NCBI GenBank assembly: GCA_037178675.1
Contig: JAYMGJ010000101.1
Coordinates: 1-59,107 of the forward strand
From: Scleroderma bovista
Lineage: Eukaryota > Basidiomycota > Agaricomycetes > Boletales > Sclerodermataceae
Direction: 5' to 3'
Length of the DNA stretch: 59,107 bases
Part shown: positions 10,369 to 21,072 of the stretch, one piece after another
How the letters are laid out: each line of letters opens with the position of its first letter
How positions within the stretch are numbered: position 1 is the stretch's first letter
Position numbers and translations under genes: made by a program
The notes under the pieces: generated by a model
What the model saw: only the letters and a program-made list of their open reading frames with translations
What the model was told of the DNA's origin: nothing
The model's database searches: none

Positions 10369-11640
10369 CTAACACAGAGTCTCATGGCAGCCATTCCCCA
10401 TCTCCTTCCACCATCTTTTCATTTGTGCATCTAATTCTTCCAACCTATCATCTTCCGTGATAAGTTCTGGTTTGTGTGAACTTTGGAATAGTTTCTCGTC
10501 AAAGTCGCACAGAAGACGTATGGTTGACTGGCCAGAGCTTCGCGACAGTGCAACGTACAAGTTAAAAAGGCTCAGTCCTCCAGTCGGCGGTGTTGCGATA
10601 TCGACGAGCACGTGGATTATTGTTTGTCCCTGTGAGCGATATTCCGTGAATGTGTATGCCGCAGTTATTGGAAACTGACGCCTCTTGATAGTTCGGGGGA
10701 CTTGTGTTCCATTGGCTTGTGTGCTCTTCACGCGGAAGGTCTGAGTCCTGGGTTCAACTGGTATGACACACTCATCCAAACCATCAAGCTGTGTGGCCCA
10801 TGTCCGGTCCAGCTGGACCAGGACACAGAGTGGTAGGTATTGAAGTTCCACATGTTGTACCATTCCATTGTTCAATGCAAGTTCATCAGGATGCAATATG
10901 ATTCTGACTATCGTTCCTCTTGCTCCGTTGGTAATGTCAAGGTCAGTCTCGACGTTTTGAGTTACCATCACTCTCATCCCCACTGCAATGTCAACCAGCT
11001 CTGGCAAGTCTTGGTTGTTCCGCCTTTGCTTTCCACCTTCTCCGTTACTCGTCCCACGTGTGGCCATGGCATATCACTCACGCAGGGTAAGTGGTTCCCC
11101 TTTTATAGTGTCCTCTGCCTTGCAACTGAATACCGCATTCCCTGTATCTGTAGAGAATTTGTGCAGGGCTTCCTCGTTCCACAGATGCCAAACAGCATGC
11201 TGTGGAGTCACAAGAGATGTGGTGTCCCATGGAGAGCTTTTGAAGTCGGTTGCAGAACAGTCTGGGTTAGTTATGACCAATGTTTGCAACATCTTGACAT
11301 GTTCCTCTTTAACCTGCCCGTAGCGTAGATGTTCGAGGAAGTCGCGCCACACTGGGTCTGTGACGTGCATCTGCTCTTTGAGAATGACAACTGTGTTGAA
11401 TTCCTCGTATATGGGCCTTCCCAGCTGTGATTCAGTGCTGTCTCTCTGAGGATTGCTTGGGAAATAAAGTGCCTTGGTAGGCAATGTCGCAACAGGAGGA
11501 AACTGGTGGAAATCACCACAGAGGATGACATTGACTCCGCCAAACGAGTCAAAGTTCCGTAATTGGCTGCAGATATTTCCTTGACATGTCGCCCCATGTT
11601 TGAACATTGAATCCGCATCCCTCGCCATCTGGAATGATGG
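10369..11640 (-). pseudogene. Helitron PIF1-like helicase, C-terminal part
   Basis: The product is the C-terminal half of the Helitron replication helicase. FGGVNVILCGDFHQFPPV is the PIF1 motif II/III region, VDIAVGMRVMVTQNVETDLD and ITNGARG follow, then TFTEYRSQGQT (motif V) and LYVALSRSSGQ (motif VI), ending at 10369. One TGA (11076-11074) interrupts an otherwise continuous frame between EPLTLRE and YAMATRG. The Walker A half and the Rep/HUH domain are missing, because a Plavaka-like segment lies where they should be. The DUF6570-type N-terminal part is found beyond that segment at 14880-16252. Confidence 0.85.
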
Positions 11641-11789
11641 CCTCCCATGTTGAAAGCATGTCGGGTTTCAAAATGATTCCACACTTCTGTGGCTTCATTC
11701 TGGGTTGGATTTGATTGAGCTGTAGGTGGCCATGCGTGGCTAAGGACAAGGCTCGATAAACCTAAACAAGTTAGTTGATCAGCAACAAT

Positions 11790-13831
11790 GCAACAGGATT
11801 GACTTACGGCGGTGACAGAAAGAGCAAGCCCTACTCGTGCTGTAATGCTTTCACTATCTAACGTGGGGATCTGCACACTGCTGGCCACAAAGTTGAAGTG
11901 CGAGGCAAATCTCTGTAAAATAAATGGGTTTTGCCAAATCCCTGTCCATTCCTACAAAACATTAGATCAGATAGCGACAGTATCATACAACATACCCTGT
12001 AGTCGTCACCGTCATTGTGGTTGAATAAGAAACGGTTGCGGTGGAGCATGGCCCCTGCAAATTCTTCGCGCTCTTCCTTGCCGTGAAGCTTGGGGCTCTG
12101 GATGAAGAACATCGAAACGACCATCAATGCAGTCACCACAAAGCCACTTCGCCATTCATTTATGCGTTGTTTCACCTACAGTCCGAAGAATAGAATTGTT
12201 GGCAATGGCGTGACAATCAAGACATTAAGCTGACTTACCACATGATATACTGTGCCCTTCAGAGTGATCTCATGCTTGATTTTGTCGTGGTAAACCTCGT
12301 TCCAAATCAGTTGCATCACATTTTGGAATTCGGTTGACTCAATACTCCATGGGTCCACATAGCCCCCACACCAGTGCGCAAGTGTAGGTATGTAGACACC
12401 ACGCCAGGTGTTTCCGTCTTGGCATCCAGGTGGAAGGTGTTGGTTATTAAACTTACCGCTGAAACCTTTTCCTGAAAGAACTACTGCCCCATCTTGCTTC
12501 GTTTTAAGCCGTTTGGATGGGGGGGCACTGGTTGCCGGAAGAGTTTCCGCATTCGACTGCTGTTGTCAGAATCAATCACTCAAATTTATGTAGTATTAAT
12601 AACATACCTTGGAGAGAGAAGACTGTTTACTGCCTCTTGGTTGAGAGGGTTGGACATCCTGATGCCTGTGCTCACCACCCTTGTCGATTGCTTCATCATC
12701 TGGGCTGAACCATAATGATACCTCGCTTTTCAGAGGCCTCGCTGCTACTGAAGACCTCGCGGGAATACGTGGTTGGGAGGGTGGCGGTGGGGTGACAGAA
12801 GAGGATTGGGTGTCATCGAGATCGACGACTTCTACGGATACCTGTTCAACCGAGTCATACGAGACACTCCAGTATCAGTGATCAAGGAATAACTTACACC
12901 CCATTCTTTTATGGTCCCTTCCTGAGCAGGGTTGGTAAATTCTGTCGTATCGTCGTCTTCATTGAGGTAGGAAACAGGTTGATCTGGGCCAATGGCACTT
13001 GCAGGTGTGGCCAGTGGCTGGGTCGCAATGGAACAAGATGATCTGGTACTGCCCTTGACCTTGACCCCAAGGGACTTAGAGTGTGCAAACGAATTTGGTG
13101 CACTTGTAACACGGGAAGCGCTTGTTCGTGCGCTACCTGTACCACTTGTCACATTGTTCTGTGCCCAGTCCCTTACTCTGCCAAAGCCAGCAGCACCTTC
13201 TTTCGCAGAGCTAGATGCATCAAACAGATCCCAGTAAAAAAGGACAGTTTCCGTGAGTAACAGCATCTGAGATGATGAGTATAGATGGAAAAATAACTAA
13301 CGCCGTGCTATTCCCAGGGAATTGATGTGAAGAAGTCCGAGCAGCCTCAACAAGATCACATGTTGTCATCTTTTGGACACTCCGCTTCTTCGTTTTGACA
13401 GCCTTATCAGGGACTTCTTCAAGATCTTCCTCTCCGTCGTTTCTCCCCATGTTGTCCATGCCATCGCCCAGAGAAATTTGAGCGTCCAGCTCACTGGCAT
13501 CTAGAAAATGGCTCTGGTAAGTCCTATCGGCTAACCTATTTGCATCTGACTACATACTGTTTGTTGTACTAGGCTGCGCTTGGGCCGAGTGAGGCCTTGG
13601 GTGCCAACATTTTGTCAGTAAGTTTTTCTCTGCTTTGGTTTCACTGATAAGGGTATCAGCAACTCGTTTGATGGCACAAGCTTGGGCAGCATCCTGCTTG
13701 TTTTTTTCCTGCTCGATGCGAGCATCGTCCTGACACTTCTGCTCTGAGGTACGGTGCCTTTGCTTCATGTCCAGGACAATTCTTCCCGGATGCTGATTAG
13801 CGTTTTTGGCATGGGTGACAGGACGCAACAT
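11790..13831 (-). CDS. Plavaka-associated accessory protein (multi-exon, function unknown)
   Basis: This is a chain of minus-strand exons beginning at ATG 13831 (RPVTHAKNANQHPGRI, then a Lys/Glu/Gln-rich helical stretch EQEKNKQDAAQACAIKRV). Acidic and Ser/Thr-rich segments follow (EEDLEEVPDKAVKTKKRS; SGTGSARTSASRVTSAPNSF). Globular C-terminal exons contain FVVTALMVVSMFFIQSP, FNHNDGDDYR joined to EWTGIWQNPFILQRFASHF, and IPTLDSESITARVGLALS. Proteins with this layout are commonly encoded next to and divergently from fungal Plavaka transposases, as here (transposase start 13995). Exact exon limits are uncertain, and the gene may be inactive because its partner is truncated. Confidence 0.5.
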
Positions 13832-13994
13832 GAGTGAGAAAAGCTGGTAATGCTTGAATAGTGAGGGAGTCAGGTAATGTTGACTTTCCGTGTGCCTTTT
13901 CGATTCACAACCGAGCTCTCTTCCCACCTGCTGTCAGCTTCCTTCAAGGTTCTATCCACGCCACCCTTCTTTTATCCCTTGCTCCAGCAGTCAA

Positions 13995-14873
13995 ATGCAG
14001 CCCACCAGACGCGGATATACTGCCCGTCGGATTCCCTGTCGATATGCCAGCTGTGGTCGCTGGTTTAAGTCAGCCACAGGCCTAAAGACACACTTACATT
14101 CCGTCCACAGTCATGACTTCAACGTACGCAATGACACTGAACAGCCACTTCCGCCAGATGTGGTGCGGGAATACCACGAGAAATTAACTGGTTTGTCCTC
14201 TCCATTAGTACTTTCTGTCATTAAATCACACCCCACAGGAAAGATTTGCGATGCAAATGGCATGGATTTGCCTGAAGGCACACTGCCTCTTCCCCACACT
14301 CCGCAGGGTCAAGATGACTGGACCCCATATCGGAACCGACTTGAGTTTGAGACCACCAAGCACCTCTTTTCCGATGCGCAGATATCGGCAGGTAAAATCG
14401 ACAACTTACTTTACTTATGGGGATTGTCTCTTGCAGTACATCAGGATAAACCACCATTTGCCGATCACAAGGACCTCTATGAAACCATCGACTCAACCCC
14501 AATAGGTGATGCGCCATGGAAAAGCTTTGGAGTCAGGTATAATGATAGCCGTCCACCGGGAGATCTGCCCTCATGGATGGATCAGACTTATGATGTCTGG
14601 TACCGTGATCCTCGTGCGGTTATCAAGAACATTTTTTCGAACGCGGATTTTGATGGAGAAATAGACTATGTGCCATATCGTGATTTTTTGGAAGATGGCT
14701 CATGTAGATATAAGGACTTTATGTCAGGCGATTGGGCCTGGGAGCAGGCGGTGAGTAACATTTCATTAATCATTAATCATTATGGTAGCTGTGGTTACTA
14801 ACAGTCTTTCTAGGATGAAATTGCCCAAGATCCTTGAGCGGATGGGGCAACGTTTGTCCCCATTATTCTTGGG
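13995..14873 (+). pseudogene. Plavaka-like transposase, N-terminal part only
   Basis: ATG 13995. A C2H2-like finger opens the protein (CRYASCGRWFKSATGLKTHL, then HSVHSHD). Conserved Plavaka features follow: KICDANGMDLPEGTLPLP, PPFADHKDLYETID, PSWMDQTYDVWYRDPRAVI and DFMSGDWAWEQA. After an intron (14751-14813) the frame resumes with DEIAQDP-stop-ADGATFVPIILGS. The TGA is at 14835-14837 and the homology ends at about 14873, where minus-strand Helitron sequence begins. The catalytic core is absent. An intron 14191-14238 also fits the reading frame. Confidence 0.8.
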
Positions 14874-14879
14874 AGCGAG

Positions 14880-16252
14880 ATTATCATCTGCGCCAAGCTT
14901 TTTGAGTACTGACCTTCATTGTCGTCCTGCAGTACATATCCAGCGCTTTCTTGTTTGACCATACCAATGTCATCAGATTGGTTCATTATATCCATTATTT
15001 CCTCAGGTACATCATCTTCAGGAAGTTCCTCAAGGTGAGGAACACTGACCTCAATATCCCCATAGTACAGATTGTTCTCTTTCAACCAAAGCAAGGCATC
15101 ATGGACAACCTTGCGCCTGACCCGAAAGGTAGAGTGGATCCATGCTTTCGGCAAATCCCCAAGGCCAATGAATGTTACGGTTATCAGTGATGCAAGAATG
15201 GTGGGCTGTCTTGGCATGAGGTTCCCTTGAATCATTCCAGTAATCCCATCCATTGACATGTCATAGGTACTGACATTGCCTCGTATAGCATTCTGCAAAC
15301 CAGATGCCTGACGCACGCCACCCTGTCGTTTCGGGAACAGCTTGAAAACGAAGACACAAGGGTATAGATGGGCTATTAACAGCTGCTTGGGGAAGGTGAG
15401 CAATTGGAGCTGCCATGGAATGCGTCCGATCCACAGATTATTTGCCAGTGAGTACCGCAGTGGTTTATCACCAGGCTTGTGCAATTTGTCCAAGCAGGCC
15501 TGGCAGATGGAAATGATGGTATGTTGTCCATCAACTGCTACCACTTCTGGCTGAAGCAGTCTACCATTGTAGATGTCGTGAGCTGGATGGGGAGTTTTAG
15601 GAACAAGTCGATGTGAATTGGGTACATCACTGAGTGCCATTTTATTCAGCTTCTCCTCCATTGCTCCACATTCTCGGGCACAGACAGCACATATTCCCAT
15701 GGCAATAGCTGTGCTTGAAGTCGCCTCATAGAATCGGTGGTAACATGCCTTGCGCTCCTGTTCCGTCGGAAGTGCTAAGTACTTCAATGGTTTGTGTTCA
15801 TCATCTTCATCGTCACCCAAACCCTCCTCTCCTTCATCTAAGCGCTGCACTGTTCTCCTGGGCTGAACAACCTCCTCATGTTTCCGCTTCCGATAGAGGG
15901 TAGATGATTGGGTGCCGTGTCTTTTTTGCTGGGCCGCTTGGCGAAGGAATTCAACTTGCTCTTGTGGGGCGTCATTCACCACCCTTTCTAGAAGCAAATC
16001 CTTCTTTTGCCATTCTTCTCTGGAGAGGGTGAGGACACCCTTTAATCTGGCGATGATTTCCTTCATACTAAGAGCAGTAAACTCATCAGCCTGTGGTCTT
16101 GCACTCATGGTTATCAAGCCAAGTCGTGCGTGGACATTTAAAGACATACTTGGCAACTGTGGGTACCACGCTTCTTCCAAAAACATCCATGGACTGACAA
16201 AGTTTATGCCAGTGCACGGACCATCAACAAATGACTTAAAAGTCCATTGCAT
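14880..16252 (-). pseudogene. Helitron N-terminal region (DUF6570-type)
   Basis: About 450 codons are open on the minus strand, read from the first in-frame ATG at 16252. Features are a Lys/Glu-rich helical region with TLYRKRKHEEV, an acidic EGEEGLGDDEDDEHKPL, paired-Cys motifs GICAVCARECGA and SICQACLDKLHK, then SLANNLWIGRIPWQLQLLTF and HLYPCVFVFKLFPKR. This is the typical N-terminal domain of basidiomycete Helitron helicases. Near 14880 the frame runs into antisense Plavaka sequence. The frame is also open upstream of the ATG, so the true start is unclear. Confidence 0.75.
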
Positions 16253-16329
16253 TCCCTGCCCTAGTCTTGCATCCTCACCCACCCACCCAGTTCAGTGCCA
16301 CCTTCCATCTTCCTCTCTGTTTGTCAACT

Positions 16330-17145
16330 ATGCCAGCGCAGCTTTCGAAACTCACCCCTGCCACACGTCTTTTTCCAACTTGTGAGCATCTTGTTGACAC
16401 GGGATTGTATCTTGGCCATATGTCACTTTGGGACAGTGTCCACTGGGTACACGACGGCCGGGCAGATAGACTTGCCATCAAACCGGCTGAACCATCTGAC
16501 GTTGGAAAACGTTTACCTTCCCCTCCTGATGATGACGGCTCTTTTGACCTGGCTCCCATCTCAGTGGTTGTCCATATCAATAGCAACAACTACTGGCTCA
16601 CAGCAGGCGCGAACTATCGTGAACCTTCTGAAATCTGGCCAGACTATGCAAACATCAAACCCTCTTGTGTGTGTCAAATGCCTGACATTCTGCCCTTCAC
16701 CGCCGACTGGGCGAATGTCACGGACAACCTCCATTGGTTACAGGACCAGGTTGCAACGCCTAATTTCACTATGAAACAAGGGCTGTTTACTACAGCTGGT
16801 CCATGTGGCCCTCGATTCAAGATGCGCCATGTTTTGTTCGAGGTATGTGATTGTATTCAGGTCTAAGTTATTTCCACACTCATAATATCTACAGGCACTT
16901 GACGTTGACGAGCTTGCCACAAAGGAAGGTGCCAGTGAGGTGCAGTTGGACGCGAAGGAAAACAATAGTACATGTATTCGCCCATCTTTTACCTATGTTT
17001 CTCATATACATGCAGACCTTGATGCTATTTTCTCCATTGAAAACTGGCCTGCTTTCACTGATGCTGCCAGAGGTGGACTGGACAGCATCAGGCAGACACA
17101 CCGGGTCATCCCCATCCCTGCATATGACATTGAAGGGAAACTGAT
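16330..17145 (+). pseudogene. Transposon accessory protein, cut by gypsy A
   Basis: ATG 16330; exon 16330-16842, intron 16843-16894, then a second exon with a possible intron at about 16968-17016. The product has ISVVVHINSNNYWLTAGANY, RFKMRHVLFE, WPAFTDAARGGLDSIRQTHR and VIPIPAYDIEGKLI. The last motif recurs in accessory proteins encoded near Agaricomycete transposases. The role is unknown. Coding sequence stops exactly where the gypsy A LTR begins (17146), and the remainder is not found on the other side of that element. Confidence 0.55.
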
Positions 17146-17515
17146 TGTAATGGACCAACTTTTTATCTTATCTAATCTGCAGTTAGATAGTGTTTATCTT
17201 ATCTTAGTGTACAGCCGTATCTTATCTACCTAGTCTAGACCTGTGCCTCGTGCTGTACACGCTGCCACCCTTGACATCATTACGCATAGCCTTAGCTCCA
17301 CAGTGATGTCATTACATAGCCTTCTGCCTGCACGTAGCCTCATGGATAGCCTCACATAGCCCTCATGTGTAGTAGTATATATACAGTGCAATCCAGCACC
17401 CAGAGGCTCTCCATTTGAGCTCATCTTGGGTCTTTGCTCTAGATACTCGCATCCTATTCCTCCTCAGAGTCTCGCGTGTTAGGGTCCTTGGTGTTCTTTG
17501 CCTAGGGTCGTCTCA
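17146..17515 (+). repeat. 5' LTR of gypsy A
   Basis: It aligns base for base with the LTRs of gypsy B (TGTAATGGACCAAC here against TGTTACGGTCCAAC there), with many substitutions, and ends ..GTCTCA. A TATA-like TATATATA lies near 17374. Confidence 0.8.
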
Positions 17516-19021
17516 CCTGAGCTCGAATCTATACATCTACTTGCTCTATCACGCGCTGTTCCCCAGCCTAGTAAAGGGAAACTGTACCCGGACTCCAGGG
17601 TTAAGGAGCTTCACCTTTGTATCCTTCCGTTTCGCTTCACAGCCAGCCTTTAGTGCCATTCCCTGTAGCCCATCTGGGTTTGGGAGTTTTTAGCACCACA
17701 TTTTTACGTACTGTACACCAGCCCAGGGTTGTGCCTGGTGTCTGAAGGTCGGCGCCCGTTCAAGAGAGGTTCGCAGCCTCAAGGCGATTGAGACATAGTT
17801 ACCCGGTAGTTCCTGCATCCATGCAGAGGTAGACCCGTGATCTGCAGCCACTAGCCGTTTGTTCTCTGCATAGCTGTGCCACCGCCCTGACCCGGTGAGA
17901 GCGACAGGTGAACAGAGTCTTACGCTTAGTTTAGTGGAACACCTTATAGAAAGGTGGTGGTCTGCACAGGGAAGGTCTAGCCTAAGGAAGGGAGAAGGAG
18001 ATCTGTAGGTAACCTCAGTATGCTGGCAAGCTACTTATATATTAGTGTATACCTGTAGGTAACTACAAGGTATCAGTAAGGAATATGTGGTGGTTAGTAG
18101 ATGGTACTCACCCTCAGTATGCTGGCAAGCTACTGAGGGACTATGGTAATAGACTCTACTGTATGTGCGCTTTATGCTTATGTAAGTAAGTAAACAAACC
18201 ATAACAGTCTGTTTATAACTCCAACACACCTGTGGGGATCTAGTCCCGTATAGCTTTACTCCTACGTTACCCCTTATGTTACCACCATACCGTACCAGTT
18301 TCCCTGCCACCTTGTCAAAGCACAGCAGGAGCGCTTGACGATCATTTATGGTCCTCGCCCTGTCACTAGCAAAGAGAACCTTGCTAGAGAAGTTGCCCTC
18401 AAAGAGGAGCACCAGTTCACAGCTGCCATTGTTGCCTACAGTCGCCTTGTCAGCGACTTCAAAATCCAAGTCCTCCTCAGCCTCCACCATTCCCTTCCTG
18501 TCCCACCCCTTCCAGACCTCCCTCTTGCTCGCCACCGCACGTTCTGGTCCTCTTGCCTTCAACCGGTTAAACAAAGACCTACCCCCTATTCCCACCTCCA
18601 CCCCTACTGAGTCTGAAGAATGGCAGACCTCCAGCAACTCCTTGCTCAGCTCATCCAGGGGCAAATTGACCCTCCAGAACCATATCGCGGCCCTTGTGGC
18701 TGCACAGCCTCAGCCTGCACCGCTGTCGCGCAAGAAGGTGGTCGTGGATCCCAGGAGTTTTGATGGCTCCCCTCAGAAGTTCCATGAATGGTGGTCCAAG
18801 ATCAAGATCTGGATCCAGATTTCCATGGAGGGGGCAACAGATGTGCAGGTCACTGTGGCAGTTCTGTCCTGGCTCACTGGCCCAAAAGCTGGTCGGTGGG
18901 CTCAGGTCCGCTGTGTGTCTAAGTGAGGGAAGAGGTCAGAACAACCAACAACCAACACCCAATGACAACAAAAGCGAGTGGTGGTCTTCCTCTACGGTTC
19001 TGGTATATGATCTCCACAGTA

Positions 19022-19090
19022 CACTGTGGGAAGTAGACCAGGTGAAATTCCTCCGGCATTTCACCCAAACTCCAGGATACTATCACCCAT
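19022..19090 (+). repeat. Left terminal inverted repeat and subterminal region of CACTA
   Basis: CACTGTGGGAA matches the right end (CACTGTGAGAA) in inverted orientation. Beyond the first 11 bases the ends are only loosely similar, but both carry CAGGT and TCACCC/GGGTGA motifs that probably bind transposase. Confidence 0.75.
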
Positions 19091-19197
19091 GGGGTGGGTG
19101 AAATAAACCCGTGCTAGATTATTATCACTCATGTATTAGTTGGAGATTTTCAACCATTCTTTGGTCCAATCACTTGGTACAATTTTTGGGACAGAGG

Positions 19198-19443
19198 GTG
19201 AAAACATACTGTATTCTGGGTGAAAATACAATGCAAGAACTTGTGATAACCCCGTAATTTACCTGGCGCTCATCACCACTTTAGTGGGCCTTTATCTCCA
19301 GGCTCTGACCACTACAAAAGGTGAAAATATACTGTATTCAGGGTGAAAGTACAATGCAATAACTGGTGATAACCCCGTAGTTTACTTGGTGCTCCTCACC
19401 ACTTTGGTGGGCCTTTATCCCCGGGCTCTGACTGCTACACAAT
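19198..19443 (+). repeat. Two-copy tandem repeat, 123-bp unit, in CACTA left end
   Basis: Units start at 19198 (GTGAAAACATACTGTATTCT) and 19321 (GTGAAAATATACTGTATTCA) and stay aligned through ..GGGCCTTTATC..GGCTCTGAC. They carry GGGTGA motifs, consistent with subterminal transposase-binding repeats. Confidence 0.75.
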
Positions 19444-19943
19444 GGATGAAATCACTTGGTGTCTGGCTGAAAATCGGCAGGAAAATCACATGTTCCCTGG
19501 TCAAAAATCACACGCCCTTTGGTGCAAATGTACCAGCCTATCACGCCATCATCACTCGCATTCCTCAGGTAAAAAACACCTGAATGCAACTGTTAACTAT
19601 CCACTCAAGAATTCCGGTTGATCCGAGCTCAGTCCAGAGAGGCAAAAACACTTGATTGTGGGAATAAAATATACTATATGTACACGAGGACATTGAAATA
19701 ACTGAAATGAGTACCATTGGTATGTAGGCCCGGGGCCACGGAGATGAATGTTAAGCAATAAATGTTGAATATGAGACCGCTAAGTCGAAGGTAAACCTGG
19801 AAGATAGAAGTCATGATCAGATGTGTCAGCATGATGATTGTCAGTACTTGCCATGGTACGATGTGAGCCGCGATGTTGGCGCCTGAAGCATGTGTCAGTT
19901 GAAATGTTTGTTGTGCACAATTGAATTGAAAACAGGCCTACCA

Positions 19944-20770
19944 TCACTGCAAGTCTGGATCAATCGGAACCTCACCAGATGCGTCACCTGCAAGGCCTTC
20001 ACCACTGGATCCAGTTAGGTCATCCATCTCCGATGCAATGAGCTGTTCGAGCATCCTCGCGTGCTTCCTGCGGTTAGCTAGATACTGCTTGACAAGCTCC
20101 ACAGTCGCCCAGTTATTTCTAAAGCGATTGAGGTATGGATGGCGTTTTCTGGCCTATGGCATAGCACTTGTGTTGGTACCAGTGTCATCCAATCCCAAGA
20201 AACTCACCACTTCAAATATATTAGCCAGGTCACGCGTACTCTGTTGACGGTACGTTCTTTGCAAGTCGAGACCTCCTTCATGGCAAAGGGCACGAACAGT
20301 GCGCTGGGCGGGCAAGTGTGTCACGGTCTTCACTAAATTAGGCAAAAGTTGAGTGACATACCTGAATATTGAGGTATGTCTGCCTTTTGTCTTGCAGTTC
20401 CATCTCATCGATTAAAACAAACCCGTTTCCTGCAGAACCCTTCGGTTTGTCAATGCTTTCTTGCCCTTTTTTACTGTCACTGCCGATTGCCACACGACGC
20501 TCCATGTCACGTTTGGCTGCAAGGGCTTTGTCAAGATCAGCTACATCGGATAATCAGGCAAGTGAATGTAGCATTTTCTAGTGACCTCGCACCCTTAAGC
20601 CGTTGTAGTTCAGCCTCTTGCTCGTTAACTCTATTCTGGAGCGCCTGTCGTACAGCCGTGGCTGTTTGTCCACGCGGTGGTCGTCCTTTTCCAGGCAGAT
20701 TCTCTTGGTTCGATCCAGGATGAGTTGATCCCAGACGTGAGCCATGCGCGGGAGAATTCGAAGGGGGCAT
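19944..20770 (-). CDS. CACTA accessory protein with coiled coil
   Basis: ATG 20770; exons 20770-20593, 20540-20362, 20327-20208 and 20153-19944 join in phase and end with TGA 19946-19944. The N-terminus is Pro/Ser/Gly-rich (MPPSNSPAHGSRLG). A predicted coiled coil spans the first splice junction (QNRVNEQEAELQRLK joined to ADLDKALAAKRDMERRV). C-terminal segments include KRHPYLNRFRNNWATVELV. It is divergent from the transposase, 302 bases apart. Accessory proteins of this type commonly accompany Agaricomycete Tnp2/Plavaka transposases, possibly as DNA-binding partners (inference). The third exon uses an AAG acceptor. Confidence 0.7.
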
Positions 20771-21072
20771 TGATGAATCGCAGAAGGTGGAACTAAGGTG
20801 AGGACTTTTTTTTTTGTTGATCAACTTTTAACTTCTAGTGTTTGACATCGGCCGGCTGTTGCTTTCCACCCCGGATCTACGTGTTGATGGGCATATGATA
20901 TTCTGCAGTTCCACTTTGTATTCCGGTACCTGTCTAATATACTTGCACGCACGGACCAGCTGGTCCCAGTTACTCTACAGATTCGAGCGCAATCGAAGCC
21001 AATTGCACGCATCAATTTGGTACGTTCGTACGCCTCATCCTGAGCTCAGTGATCGTGCTAGGGCTATCCGCC

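Noticed and set aside
14810..14880. Helitron frame ending MGTNVAPSAQGSWAISS
   Set aside because: These last codons are antisense of the Plavaka exon FVPIILGS; the Helitron homology ends near 14880.
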